Of a stretch of DNA of 64,000 bases, positions 44,231-53,039 are shown piece by piece. The stretch's first letter is position 1. The number at the start of each line of letters is the position of its first letter. The stretch is from positions 1 to 64,000 of the forward strand of contig MBQZ01000084.1 in the NCBI GenBank assembly GCA_002134785.1. The letters are read 5' to 3'. The translations under genes and the position numbers were made by a program. The notes under the pieces were generated by a model. That model was not told the DNA's origin. It did no database searches and was given only the letters and a program-made list of their open reading frames with translations. This DNA comes from Crenothrix sp. D3 (GTDB taxonomy: Bacteria > Pseudomonadota > Gammaproteobacteria > Methylococcales > Methylomonadaceae).

Positions 44231-45157
44231 ATGAAAACGATGGACGATAGAGATGGCGTTATTTGGATGGATGGTCAATGGGTTGAATGGCGGGAAGCCA
44301 AAGTTCATGTCCTCACGCATACGTTACACTACGGCATGGGGGTTTTTGAAGGGATTCGCGCCTATAAAACTGAACAAGGCACCGCTATTTTCAGACTTCA
44401 AGACCATACCGACCGCCTGTTTCGCTCCGCGCAAATTATGAACATTACAATTCCTTTTACCAAAGAAGAATTGAATACCGCGCATAAAGGGGCAATTGCA
44501 GAAAATGGTCTGGACAGTGCTTATATTCGCAGTATGTGTTTTTATGGTTCAGAAGGCATGGGCTTACGCGCTGACAATCTAAAAGTTCATGCTATGGTTG
44601 CTGCGTGGTCATGGGGCGCGTATTTAGGGCAAGAAAGTATCGAAAAAGGTATTCGTATTCGTACCTCATCGTATACCCGCAGTGCCGTCAACAGCACCAT
44701 GTGCAAAGCCAAAGCCAACGGTAACTACATTAATTCGATGCTGGCGTTACAAGAAGCCCTTGCTAATGGCTACGATGAAGCCTTAATGCTGGATCAACAA
44801 GGTTTTGTTGCTGAAGGCAGTGCGGAAAATTTCTTTATCGTCCGTAATGGCAAGATTTACACCCCAGAAACCACCTCGGCGTTAGAAGGCATTACCCGCG
44901 ACACCGTCATCACCATTGCCAGAGAACAAGGCTTTGAAGTCATTGAAAAACGCATTACGCGTGATGATGTGTATGTTGCCGATGAAGCATTCTTCACAGG
45001 TTCAGCGGCAGAAGTAACGCCTATCAGAGAATTAGATGGTCGCGTGATTGGCTGTGGTAGTCGTGGCGTGATTACTGAAAAATTACAATCTTTGTATTTT
45101 GATTATGTTTATGGTCGTAGAGACGATCATGCTGAATGGTTGACTTACGTTAGTTAA
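44231..45157 (+). CDS. ilvE: Branched-chain amino acid aminotransferase
   Basis: This PLP enzyme of fold type IV makes valine, leucine and isoleucine from their keto acids. The 308-residue protein shows VHVLTHTLHYGMGVFEGIRAY near 28, the PLP-lysine region KAKANGNYINSMLAL near 155 and the signature EGSAENFFIVRNGKIYTPETTSALEGITRDTV. The start at 44231 follows GGAGAGAACCAAGA; a frame 11 codons longer is not supported. It is followed by a dispersed repeat. Confidence 0.95.
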   Translation: MKTMDDRDGVIWMDGQWVEWREAKVHVLTHTLHYGMGVFEGIRAYKTEQGTAIFRLQDHTDRLFRSAQIMNITIPFTKEELNTAHKGAIAENGLDSAYIRSMCFYGSEGMGLRADNLKVHAMVAAWSWGAYLGQESIEKGIRIRTSSYTRSAVNSTMCKAKANGNYINSMLALQEALANGYDEALMLDQQGFVAEGSAENFFIVRNGKIYTPETTSALEGITRDTVITIAREQGFEVIEKRITRDDVYVADEAFFTGSAAEVTPIRELDGRVIGCGSRGVITEKLQSLYFDYVYGRRDDHAEWLTYVS

Positions 45158-45162
45158 AGCTC

Positions 45163-45232
45163 GTAGGGGCAATCCCTTGTGGTTGCCCTGATAACAACCT
45201 GTTCACAGGGCAGGTACAAGACCTGCCCCTAC
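45163..45232. repeat. GTAGGGGCA/TGCCCCTAC dispersed repeat
   Basis: Outer 9-bp arms are perfect. Inside are CAATCCCTTGTGGTTGCC and ACAGGGCAGGTACAAGACCTG. Parts of the same repeat lie at 31014 and, reversed, at 60912. It fills the space between ilvE and waaC. Confidence 0.8.
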
Positions 45233-45287
45233 AGAAAATCCCTTGACTTAATGGCAGTGACGCAGCGCGTGGGAACGAGGAAATATC

Positions 45288-46292
45288 ATGAAAATCGCCA
45301 TCGTTAAACTCTCTGCCTTAGGTGACATCGTTCATGCGATGGTTGCCTTGCAATTCATCAAAGCTCAGTATCCAGACGCACAAATTGATTGGTTAGTTGA
45401 ACAAGGTTTTGCCGAGGTGTTACGGCATAATCCTGATATAACAAATTTACTCACGGTTAATTTAAAAGTTATAAAAAATAACAAAGCGGCAATTTTCCAG
45501 CAAATAAAACAAGTCAGAGAATACGCAAAAAATAAATACGATTTAGTGATTGATGCGCAAGGGCTGATTAAATCGGCGATGACTGCCAAGTTATTGGGCA
45601 AAAAAACCGCTGGATTTGATAAAAACTCAGTACGCGAAACAGCCGCAGCAACGTTTTATGATGTCAAAGTTGCTTGTGCTTACGAGACCAATACCATAGA
45701 TAGAAATGCCTTCGTGCTGTCGAATCCATTGGGTTTTGCGATTACGCCTGAGCAAATCCTCAACAAACAGGCGTTTTTATTTTTCCAAAATGAAGACCCA
45801 ATTATCTACGACTATTTGCGCAACGATAAAGCTAATATTGTGTTCGTTATCAGCTCAACGTGGGAAAGCCGTAATTATCCAGCGGAAAAATTTATCAAAG
45901 TCGCCGAAGCGTTACAGCAAAATTGTTTAGTCATTTGGGGCAATGAAGCAGAAAAACAAAAAGCCGAACACATGGCAGGACAATCAACGTTTATTCAAGT
46001 CATGCCTAAACTGGATTTAAACAGTTTGAAAGCCTTGATTGCCAAAGCAGATTTATTAATCGGTAATGACACGGGGCCAACGCATATTGCGTGGGGTTTA
46101 AATCGCCCGTCGATTACTATTTTCGGGCCTACGCCTGTGAGTCGGGTGTATCAAACTGACATTAATAAGGTGGTGAAATCGGCTTCTATCGTTAATCCGT
46201 ATAAATTGAATAAGCAGGATTTTTCGATTAAAGACATAGATGAGCAGGAGATTATTACGTTGGCTAAGGCTTTATTGGGAATCCAAACCTAG
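45288..46292 (+). CDS. waaC: Lipopolysaccharide heptosyltransferase I
   Basis: The enzyme adds the first heptose to Kdo2-lipid A in the LPS inner core. The 334-residue GT9 protein begins MKIAIVKLSALGDIVHAMVA with the family's glycine-rich acceptor loop. It has DLVIDAQGLIKSA near 85, and ADLLIGNDTGPTHIAWGLNRPSITIFGPT near 250 for the ADP-heptose site. The stop codon TAG lies in the centre of a CCTAGG palindrome which also gives the stop of the opposing gene. The start is preceded by GGAACGAGGAAATATC. Confidence 0.92.
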   Translation: MKIAIVKLSALGDIVHAMVALQFIKAQYPDAQIDWLVEQGFAEVLRHNPDITNLLTVNLKVIKNNKAAIFQQIKQVREYAKNKYDLVIDAQGLIKSAMTAKLLGKKTAGFDKNSVRETAAATFYDVKVACAYETNTIDRNAFVLSNPLGFAITPEQILNKQAFLFFQNEDPIIYDYLRNDKANIVFVISSTWESRNYPAEKFIKVAEALQQNCLVIWGNEAEKQKAEHMAGQSTFIQVMPKLDLNSLKALIAKADLLIGNDTGPTHIAWGLNRPSITIFGPTPVSRVYQTDINKVVKSASIVNPYKLNKQDFSIKDIDEQEIITLAKALLGIQT

Positions 46293-46302
46293 GTTTGAAC
46301 TC
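46279..46302. repeat. CCTAGG-centred palindrome shared by two gene ends
   Basis: The core CAAACCTAGGTTTG (46284-46297) is perfect; the outer bases GAATC/GAACTC pair imperfectly. CTAG at 46289-46292 contains the TAG stop of waaC on the plus strand and the TAG stop of the mfnF-like gene on the minus strand. Both proteins therefore end in ...QT. Confidence 0.9.
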
Positions 46303-47335
46303 TTAACAAACACGCCACTGCCACCGCAGGCGCACAATCTGCTGTTGACAACTCAGATGTAGCCGAAATTTCTGGGCAACACGCGGAAAAATCGACGTAA
46401 TCACGCCCTAATAAACCAGCCAGTTCACGCACTAAAAACCGCCCAATACCCGCGCCAATCAATGGTGCATTTATTGGAAATTCAGGCTGTAAACTAAGCC
46501 GAATCTGACAAGCCCGTAGAATACGCGCTATTTGTTGAGTGCGAAGATGACTAGCAAAATCCTGCCAACGCGCCAACTCTTCCGAATCAAAATCACAACC
46601 TATCATGCGTGACAATCGTCTGCTACTGGCTAACACCGTTTTTTCTGCACCATCAGCGGTATCGGTTTGGTCATGGGCTTCATTCAATTCACCTGTGACA
46701 CGATATACATCTGCCATCGTGGCAAAATATTCTGCCATTAAGCCGATTTCTTGACCGTTATCAACCGACGTTTGCGCGACTGCCATGACCGCTGTACGCA
46801 CCACGCCCGTGTACACCAGCTCTTGTGAGATTAAGCGTTGATAATCGGTATAAGCGTCCGTGACTACGCGCCTGTTATCCAATAATAAAATATCGGTGGT
46901 AGTGCTGCCTATATCAATAAATAATCCACTGCCCAGACGTTGCGCCGCCAGTGTGGCACTGGCTAACCAATTCGCGGAGGCAATCGCCGCATAATGTTTT
47001 TGTTCAATCTGTGACACGGGCAAAAATCCACTGTTACCCGCAAAAATAAACACCTCACTCGCGGCTAATAACGCGCTCATGGTCGCGATAATTTGTGCAA
47101 CGCCATCATCCCGATTGGCAAAAAAATCCACCAATTCACCCGTCATGGTCACTGCATGACGATAGTCTCTAGCAGGTAATTTCTGCATTATTTGGGTAAC
47201 GGCTAAACGCAACTGATCCAAGCCTTTCCATAACGGGCAAGGCTGTTGATAAACGCTAATAACTTGTCCCCGTGTGTCTAATAACGCGGCTTTAACGTGC
47301 GCCCCGCCTATATCCCAACCAATAATCGTTTGCAT
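46289..47335 (-). CDS. MfnF-like protein of methanofuran-type cofactor synthesis (H4MPT-linked C1 transfer pathway protein)
   Basis: The 348-residue protein belongs to the hydantoinase/oxoprolinase-like ASKHA family found in H4MPT-dependent methylotrophs and methanogens. It begins IIGWDIGGAHVKAALLDTRG, a phosphate-binding loop. A second nucleotide motif, GLFIDIGSTTTDILLLDNR, is near 137, and PLIGAGIGRFLVRELAGLLG is near 300. In methanogens the homologue MfnF joins the aminomethylfuran and tyramine-glutamate parts of methanofuran. It lies 6 bases after the ATP-grasp gene, and the two are expected to act in one pathway. Transfer of the methanogen function to this protein is inference. Confidence 0.82.
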   Translation of the reverse strand: MQTIIGWDIGGAHVKAALLDTRGQVISVYQQPCPLWKGLDQLRLAVTQIMQKLPARDYRHAVTMTGELVDFFANRDDGVAQIIATMSALLAASEVFIFAGNSGFLPVSQIEQKHYAAIASANWLASATLAAQRLGSGLFIDIGSTTTDILLLDNRRVVTDAYTDYQRLISQELVYTGVVRTAVMAVAQTSVDNGQEIGLMAEYFATMADVYRVTGELNEAHDQTDTADGAEKTVLASSRRLSRMIGCDFDSEELARWQDFASHLRTQQIARILRACQIRLSLQPEFPINAPLIGAGIGRFLVRELAGLLGRDYVDFSACCPEISATSELSTADCAPAVAVACLLRVQT

Positions 47336-47341
47336 AAAATT

Positions 47342-48328
47342 TTATGTAAGTTGAATGTGAATAGTTTGATTTTTTGTCGGCACTGGCGTTGCATCACCAT
47401 CAAGTAACTGCAATACCAACGCCATGACATTAAGCCCTAATGCCTGATTAATGCCTGTATATGAACTGGTCAAACGTGGATTAATTTCTACCACAACTAA
47501 CTGCTCTCCGTGTTTAATTAAATCAATACCCGCATAACCCCACAAATCAGGAAGTGCTAGTGCTATTTGATTAACAATTAGTTGAAAAGGCGTTTTGTCC
47601 ATAGAATAATTTACCTCGCAGCCTGTTAATTTAAGCCGATGATTGTCGTGAATACTAATCAGTTGACGATTGACCGATAAAATAGTTCCGACACCTTCTT
47701 TGAATAATGCCGAGATACTCAGGGCGACACCTGTGATAAACGGTTGAATAAGATAATGCTCTGGATTATCTAAGCTGTTTAACAGGCGTTCAAACTCATC
47801 GTTGTTATGACAGATAAAGCACTGTTCACAACCTGCGTCATCACGCGCTTTAATAACCGTCCCTTGCGCATAAAAATACGGATACTTATCCAAACGGTGA
47901 CTCGGTACGGTTGGAATATTATGCGTTGATAAAATGTTAAAAGTTTCCAGTTTATCGGCAGTTTTAGCCACCGCGTTTGCCGCTGAAGACAATAAACGCT
48001 TACCCAATTGTTCAACGCGAGTACACAGCGTCCATAAAATCTGCTCAGTTTCAGGGGCAATCGGCAGCACTGCATCACACGCTTGTAACGCCTCAGTAAA
48101 AATAGCCAACACATCATCGTGTGGTTTAACAGTAATCATGCGAATACCCTGCGGCACAGTATTCACACGCCGCCAATCCAACAACACCGACAACTCATGC
48201 TCACCACTTGCCATTAAATCATTCAACACCGCTGTCAGCATCAACCAACCTTCACGCGCTAAACTAGGCGGTAATTCTGTTTTGGCACAACCGCCACCGT
48301 TAATGTATTCAAAAATCAGGATTTTCAT
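47342..48328 (-). CDS. ATP-grasp ligase, MfnD-like (tyramine-glutamate ligase family)
   Basis: The 328-residue protein begins MKILIFEYINGGGCAKTELP. The N-terminal Rossmann-like part is followed by an ATP-grasp fold: KTADKLETFNILSTHNIPTVPS near 122, GTVIKARDDAGCEQCF near 154, and the metal-binding end DLWGYAGIDLIKHGEQLVVVEINPRLTSSYTGI near 262. Relatives in methylotrophs are co-encoded with H4MPT pathway genes; in methanogens MfnD ligates glutamate to tyramine for methanofuran. Pairing with the MfnF-like gene directly downstream supports a role in methylofuran synthesis. The ATG follows a weak leader. Confidence 0.8.
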   Translation of the reverse strand: MKILIFEYINGGGCAKTELPPSLAREGWLMLTAVLNDLMASGEHELSVLLDWRRVNTVPQGIRMITVKPHDDVLAIFTEALQACDAVLPIAPETEQILWTLCTRVEQLGKRLLSSAANAVAKTADKLETFNILSTHNIPTVPSHRLDKYPYFYAQGTVIKARDDAGCEQCFICHNNDEFERLLNSLDNPEHYLIQPFITGVALSISALFKEGVGTILSVNRQLISIHDNHRLKLTGCEVNYSMDKTPFQLIVNQIALALPDLWGYAGIDLIKHGEQLVVVEINPRLTSSYTGINQALGLNVMALVLQLLDGDATPVPTKNQTIHIQLT

Positions 48329-48404
48329 GGGTTATTTTTTACGCAGTAGATACCTATACTGCGCCGCGTGGAAATGAAGTTACGGTGCAAATATTAGTAT
48401 TATT

Positions 48405-49046
48405 TTACAACGAGGAGCGAGGGGTATTTTCTAAGAGGCTAATTTTTAACGCGCTGGGTAATGTTAAACTATTAACGACACCGACTTGAATATTACCAAA
48501 ACAACTCAACTTTTGTTCAATTGCTAATTGTAAATGTGACGCTAAGGGCTTAAAGTTTTCTTCTTTATTTAATTCTGCATTGCGCTCTAAAAATAATAAT
48601 ACTAAAATCAGTTGGTTTTTATTGGTAAATATTGATTGTGCATAGGGTGATAATTCTATTTCATCTTTTCGATAACTGGCAAATAATCCTAATAATGTAT
48701 CTCGGATTTTTTTACTGACTTCATCAACTAAATATGGTCTGGATGAGCTAATAATGACAGTTTTTAATTGTTCTGGTGTTAGTAGGATTTTTATTTCTTT
48801 AAGTTTTTCGCTGTCTGCATCAACAGTGAAACGTAGGCTACTATTTTCATCGGATGCTATAACATATTTAACTTCCATTAATAACAATCCATTACTAGAT
48901 AAAGCTATGAAATCGACACCTTTGAAACCTTGATATTTAATTTTAGTATAAAAAGACTGTTCATCATATTTACACACTTTCCATTTATCAGAAAATTCAA
49001 AAGTTAATTCACCTGTTTTTGTTTTTTCAGTGAAGATAGTGGTCAT
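48405..49046 (-). CDS. PD-(D/E)XK nuclease-like partner of the adjacent ATPase
   Basis: The 213-residue protein is not a family I can name. It shows a nuclease-type core: GVDFIALSSNGLLLMEVKYV, with Asp45 and the E58-V-K60 pair separated as in PD-(D/E)XK folds, after an N-terminal strand FTEKTKTGELTFEF. The C-terminal half is helical and may bind the ATPase. It starts 7 bases after the ATPase stop, which is operon spacing. Together they resemble two-gene ATPase/effector defence modules, but this effector type is not one I can match to a named system. Confidence 0.6.
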   Translation of the reverse strand: MTTIFTEKTKTGELTFEFSDKWKVCKYDEQSFYTKIKYQGFKGVDFIALSSNGLLLMEVKYVIASDENSSLRFTVDADSEKLKEIKILLTPEQLKTVIISSSRPYLVDEVSKKIRDTLLGLFASYRKDEIELSPYAQSIFTNKNQLILVLLFLERNAELNKEENFKPLASHLQLAIEQKLSCFGNIQVGVVNSLTLPSALKISLLENTPRSSL

Positions 49047-49053
49047 TATCTGA

Positions 49054-50085
49054 TTACCATTGACTATATATCAATGCTTGTTCTTGGTCATACAAGGCTA
49101 GCTCTTCTTCTAATGCGGCAATGGTGGTTAATTGATTTAATCGTTCACCTTGTTCTACTGAAACACCTTTTTCAGTTTTTACTAAACTAAAAAAGGCGGC
49201 AGGAATAGTATTATTTGATTGCTTAAGTAAATAATCAAAATATTTCATTAGAAATAAATTGTGCGTTGCGATGATTATTTGAATATTATGCTGGCTTAAT
49301 TCAACCAAAAAAGCCGCTAGTTGCTTGATTAAACGGGGGTTTAAATTGGTTTCAGGTTCATCCCAAAATAGAATGCTATTTTCTTTTAATGAATCGTTAG
49401 CGATTAAATACGATAACATTCCGAGTTTACGCCAACCTTCTGCAACCATAAAAATATTCATTTCACCATTTTCTGTTTGTAGATAAAAATGCGTGCCTTT
49501 AAGTGCAATTTCACCACCTATAATATCTTCTAATTTATCAATCAGTTTTTTATTGGGTTCTTTTAGTAATGGATTATCTATAGCTTTGCATAAATCATAA
49601 TAGGTTTCATCAAATGACAAGGCGTATTTTTCATATAAGCTAATGAAATTAGGAAAAATAGACAATACTTCTTTAGCTGGAAAAAATATTGGCTTATTTA
49701 AAAGTGGTGCATGAGGGGGAGTGCCATTAATAGTAATTTTATCTCGACCACTTAAATCAAAGTTCAATTGTTGACTATCTATTTTTTTATGATTAACAAA
49801 GAAATCTAACGCAATATTATGTTTTTCGGCAGAAATTAATGTATTCCGATTGCATAGTTCAAATAACTCCTCAATGCCAAATACACCGTGAAGTTTTTTA
49901 ATTAATTGCTTGCTCCAGCCTTCTTTGCCGCATTGCTCCCAAACAGTAGCAACGCTATAAGCCATTTTTAATACATGACTTTTCCCGCTGGAATTTTCAC
50001 CAATGATAATATTAATACCTTTGGAAAAATTAAATTCTGCGTGTTGAAAAGTAGTTATATTATCTAAACTCAGTTTTTTTAACAT
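49054..50085 (-). CDS. SMC/ABC-like AAA ATPase (AAA_15/AAA_21 type)
   Basis: The 343-residue protein has Walker A GENSSGKS at 29-36 directly after LSLDNITTFQHAEFNFSKGINIII. It has an ABC-signature-like AEGWRKLGML at 215-224, Walker B ILFWDEPETNLNP with D242 and E243, and the switch His275 in IIIATHN. There is no TOPRIM domain, so it is not an OLD nuclease. The architecture is that of the ATPase subunit in several two-component phage-defence systems (for example PARIS AriA or Septu PtuA). The partner gene follows after 7 bases. A defence role is inference. Confidence 0.8.
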   Translation of the reverse strand: MLKKLSLDNITTFQHAEFNFSKGINIIIGENSSGKSHVLKMAYSVATVWEQCGKEGWSKQLIKKLHGVFGIEELFELCNRNTLISAEKHNIALDFFVNHKKIDSQQLNFDLSGRDKITINGTPPHAPLLNKPIFFPAKEVLSIFPNFISLYEKYALSFDETYYDLCKAIDNPLLKEPNKKLIDKLEDIIGGEIALKGTHFYLQTENGEMNIFMVAEGWRKLGMLSYLIANDSLKENSILFWDEPETNLNPRLIKQLAAFLVELSQHNIQIIIATHNLFLMKYFDYLLKQSNNTIPAAFFSLVKTEKGVSVEQGERLNQLTTIAALEEELALYDQEQALIYSQW

Positions 50086-50107
50086 ATTAATAGTATATAT
50101 TCGTGAG

Positions 50108-50131
50108 TCGGGTTAGCGTGGTGTAACCCGA
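50108..50131. repeat. TCGGGTTA/TAACCCGA hairpin
   Basis: Perfect 8-bp arms enclose GCGTGGTG. It lies in the 59-base gap between the topA stop and the ATPase start codon and could end topA transcription or serve as a REP-type element. Confidence 0.65.
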
Positions 50132-50144
50132 AATCTTGCTGATA

Positions 50145-52454
50145 TTATGAATCAACTTGCCCATCAGTGACATCACCCTCATAAGGCGTGGCGTATTTAC
50201 AGTCTTTTTGCGGACAGACTTTTTCCACGCCGTGGCGTTTAGTTTCTTTGATGGTGAGAATCGGCCATTGGCATTCTGGGCAGCTTTCAACTATAGGCAT
50301 ATTCCATAATGCGTAGTCACATTTTGGATAATTGATGCAGGAATAAAATATTTTTCCTTTGCCCGATTTGCGTTTGAGGATGTTGCCTTTTTTGCATTGT
50401 GGGCATTCAACGCCTGTGTCGGTGGGTTTTTCTAAAGGCTCAATATGTTTACATTTTGGGTAGTTGCTACAGCCGATAAATTTACCGTATTTGCCAGTTT
50501 TAAAGACTAAGGGCGAGGTGCATAACGGGCATTCGCGTCCTTCAACTAGTTCAGGTTCATTGGATTGCGCATCGCCATTTAAATTGCGGGTATAGGAGCA
50601 TTCTGGATAGTGCGTGCAACCAATAAATCGTCCGTTGCGCCCTAAACGAATAGACAGCGGGCTAGAGCATTCAGGACACAACTCATCAATGGCTTCTTGG
50701 GTGACATCTTTACGTTGGACGCTGGTTTCTTTGTCTGTAATCAACGCGGTAAACGGTTTCCAAAAGTCGTGCATGAGTGGAATCCATTCTTTTTCACCGC
50801 GTGATACAGCGTCTAATTCATCTTCCAGATTAGCCGTAAAACTGTAATCAACGTATTTGGTGAAATGTTCAGTTAAGAATTTATTGACGATGCGCCCGAC
50901 ATCGGTCGGGTAAAAGCGTTTGCTGTCTAGGATGACATATTCACGGTTTTGTAGCGTGGAGATAATCGCCGAATAGGTCGATGGTCTGCCAATGCCGTGT
51001 TCTTCTAAGGATTTAACTAAGCTGGCTTCGCCGTAACGGGGCGGTGGCTCAGTGAAATGTTGCGCGGCAATAATGTCAGTCAGCGGTACTAATCGCCCTT
51101 CTTCTAGGTTGGGTAAGAAGTTTTCTTTATCATCGCTTTCTTTGCTGTCGTCTTTACCTTCGAGGTAAACGGTCATAAAGCCTGCGTTGGCAATGCTTGA
51201 ACCTGTGGCTCTAAAAATATGCAGTCCATCGGCACAGCTTAAATCCACTGAGACGCTGTTGAGCGTGGCGTGAATCATTTGGCAGGCAATGGTACGTTTC
51301 CAGATAAGTTCGTAGAGTTTGAATTGTTCCGCGCTCAGGTGGTTTTTAATGTCATTGGGTGTGTAACGCGGCGCAGTCGGACGGATGGCTTCGTGGGCTT
51401 CTTGAGCGTTTTTAGATTTAGTTTTAAAGGTTCTGGCTTCTTTGGGCAGGTTCGCCGCGCCGTAATTTTCGACAATCAGTTCGCGTAGTTCAGCGACTGC
51501 ATCGACCGACAGATTGACCGAATCGGTACGCATATAGGTGATGAGACCTGCGGTTTCACCGCCTAAATCAATGCCTTCATAGAGTTGTTGCGCGACCATC
51601 ATGGTGCGTTTGGTGGTGAAACCCAGTTTACGCGCAGCTTCTTGTTGCAAGGTTGATGTAATAAACGGCGGCGCGGGATGGCGTTTTTGTTGTTTCTTTT
51701 CTTGTTTGCTAACAACTAATTGACCGTTAGCGGCAGCGAGCAAGGTTTGTTTGGTTTGTTCGGCAAGCTCGGCATTGTTAATGCGAAACTGGGTGACTTT
51801 TTCGCCATTGTAGTGCGTTAATTTGGCTTTGAAGACTTGTTCGTCTGTCATTAAGGCTGCATCAATTGTCCAGTATTCGCGGCTTTTAAAGGCTTCAATT
51901 TCTAATTCGCGCTCGACTATCATGCGCAATGCGGGGCTTTGTACGCGTCCTGCGGATAAGCCACGGCGGATTTTTTTCCATAACAATGGCGATAAATTAA
52001 AGCCAACTAAATAATCTAAAGCTCGCCGCGCTTGCTGGGCGTTGATTAAATTAGTGTCTAAAGAGGTGGGATTGGCAATCGCTTCAGTCACGGCTTTTTT
52101 GGTGATTTCATGAAACACGACGCGATGCACGGGCTTGTTTTTGAGCAATTTTTTAGCGTTGAGCAATTCGTATAAATGCCACGCAATGGCTTCACCTTCT
52201 CTATCAGGGTCAGAGGCTAAATATAAACTATCAGCGGTTTTTAGCGCGGCACTGATGGCTTGAACGTGCTTTTGATTGCGATCAATGACTTGGTATTTCA
52301 TAGCAAAGTCATTATTCGGATCAACCGCGCCTTCTTTAGGAATTAGGTCGCGAACGTGTCCATAAGAAGCCAATACTTGAAAGTCTTTGCCGAGATATTT
52401 CTCGATGGTTTTGGCTTTTGCAGGGGATTCTACAATAACAAGATGCTTAGTCAT
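50145..52454 (-). CDS. topA: DNA topoisomerase I
   Basis: This type IA enzyme relaxes negative supercoils. The 769-residue protein has the TOPRIM start LVIVESPAKAKTIEKYLG, acidic cluster DPDREGEAIAWH, and the active-site tyrosine in ITYMRTDSVNLS near 320. Its C-terminus has four Cys4 zinc ribbons (CPECSSPL..C.HYPEC, CPLCTSPL..C.NYPKC, CPQCKKG..C.NYPKC, CPECQWP..CPQKDC). Length is somewhat below E. coli TopA (865). It is followed upstream in the genome by smg and dprA on the same strand, the usual gammaproteobacterial order. Confidence 0.97.
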   Translation of the reverse strand: MTKHLVIVESPAKAKTIEKYLGKDFQVLASYGHVRDLIPKEGAVDPNNDFAMKYQVIDRNQKHVQAISAALKTADSLYLASDPDREGEAIAWHLYELLNAKKLLKNKPVHRVVFHEITKKAVTEAIANPTSLDTNLINAQQARRALDYLVGFNLSPLLWKKIRRGLSAGRVQSPALRMIVERELEIEAFKSREYWTIDAALMTDEQVFKAKLTHYNGEKVTQFRINNAELAEQTKQTLLAAANGQLVVSKQEKKQQKRHPAPPFITSTLQQEAARKLGFTTKRTMMVAQQLYEGIDLGGETAGLITYMRTDSVNLSVDAVAELRELIVENYGAANLPKEARTFKTKSKNAQEAHEAIRPTAPRYTPNDIKNHLSAEQFKLYELIWKRTIACQMIHATLNSVSVDLSCADGLHIFRATGSSIANAGFMTVYLEGKDDSKESDDKENFLPNLEEGRLVPLTDIIAAQHFTEPPPRYGEASLVKSLEEHGIGRPSTYSAIISTLQNREYVILDSKRFYPTDVGRIVNKFLTEHFTKYVDYSFTANLEDELDAVSRGEKEWIPLMHDFWKPFTALITDKETSVQRKDVTQEAIDELCPECSSPLSIRLGRNGRFIGCTHYPECSYTRNLNGDAQSNEPELVEGRECPLCTSPLVFKTGKYGKFIGCSNYPKCKHIEPLEKPTDTGVECPQCKKGNILKRKSGKGKIFYSCINYPKCDYALWNMPIVESCPECQWPILTIKETKRHGVEKVCPQKDCKYATPYEGDVTDGQVDS

Positions 52455-52558
52455 TTAATCAATAATGGGCGTGGGTGAGGGTTTAAGCTGTGTGAATGTT
52501 GAGTTACGTTGTTCGACAAGCTCACAACTAACCCAACCTACAACATGGAAACGATAAA

Positions 52559-53026
52559 TTAATGTAAATAAGTTGGCACAAGATCGTAGACAAAATCTTC
52601 CATTCTTGAGAAGGCGATTTCTTCATCGGGTTGACTGAGTAATACCATCAGCGTAATCCATTTTAGTTTTTCCAACGAGATGTCTTCGTCTTCTAACGCC
52701 ATTGCTCTATCAATAACGATTTCTCGATTGGTTGCATTTAGAATACCGTTTTTTTCCAGAAATAGTATTAAATTGCGACAATCAACGTCCAGTTTTTCTA
52801 TTTCTCGATTGCAAAAAATGCGAAAAGTTGCGGCAATATTGGTTTGTATTAGTCCTTGTAAACTGAGCGATTCTAGCCAATCGAAGGCTTTATTGACTTC
52901 AATTTGTTGAAACCCCATTTCTAGCAATTCTGTTCTAATAACATCGGTATCGGGGAAAATTTCAATTTCCTCTTCCATGTAGTTTTCAAATAAGTACATC
53001 AGAACATCAAAAATATTTTCTTTCAT
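52559..53026 (-). CDS. smg: Smg family protein (DUF494)
   Basis: The 155-residue protein begins MKENIFDVLMYLFENYMEEEIEIFPD, the constant start of the Smg family. It has CNREIEKLDVDCRNLILFLEKNGILNATNREIVIDRAMAL in the middle. Its function is not settled. Position between dprA and topA is conserved in many gammaproteobacteria and supports the identification. It starts 13 bases after the dprA stop. Confidence 0.93.
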   Translation of the reverse strand: MKENIFDVLMYLFENYMEEEIEIFPDTDVIRTELLEMGFQQIEVNKAFDWLESLSLQGLIQTNIAATFRIFCNREIEKLDVDCRNLILFLEKNGILNATNREIVIDRAMALEDEDISLEKLKWITLMVLLSQPDEEIAFSRMEDFVYDLVPTYLH

Positions 53027-53039
53027 GAGTAGTGGCTGG

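Noticed and set aside
49054-50085. OLD-family nuclease or Gabija GajA
   Set aside because: The protein ends shortly after the switch-His motif; there is no TOPRIM domain and no helicase partner.
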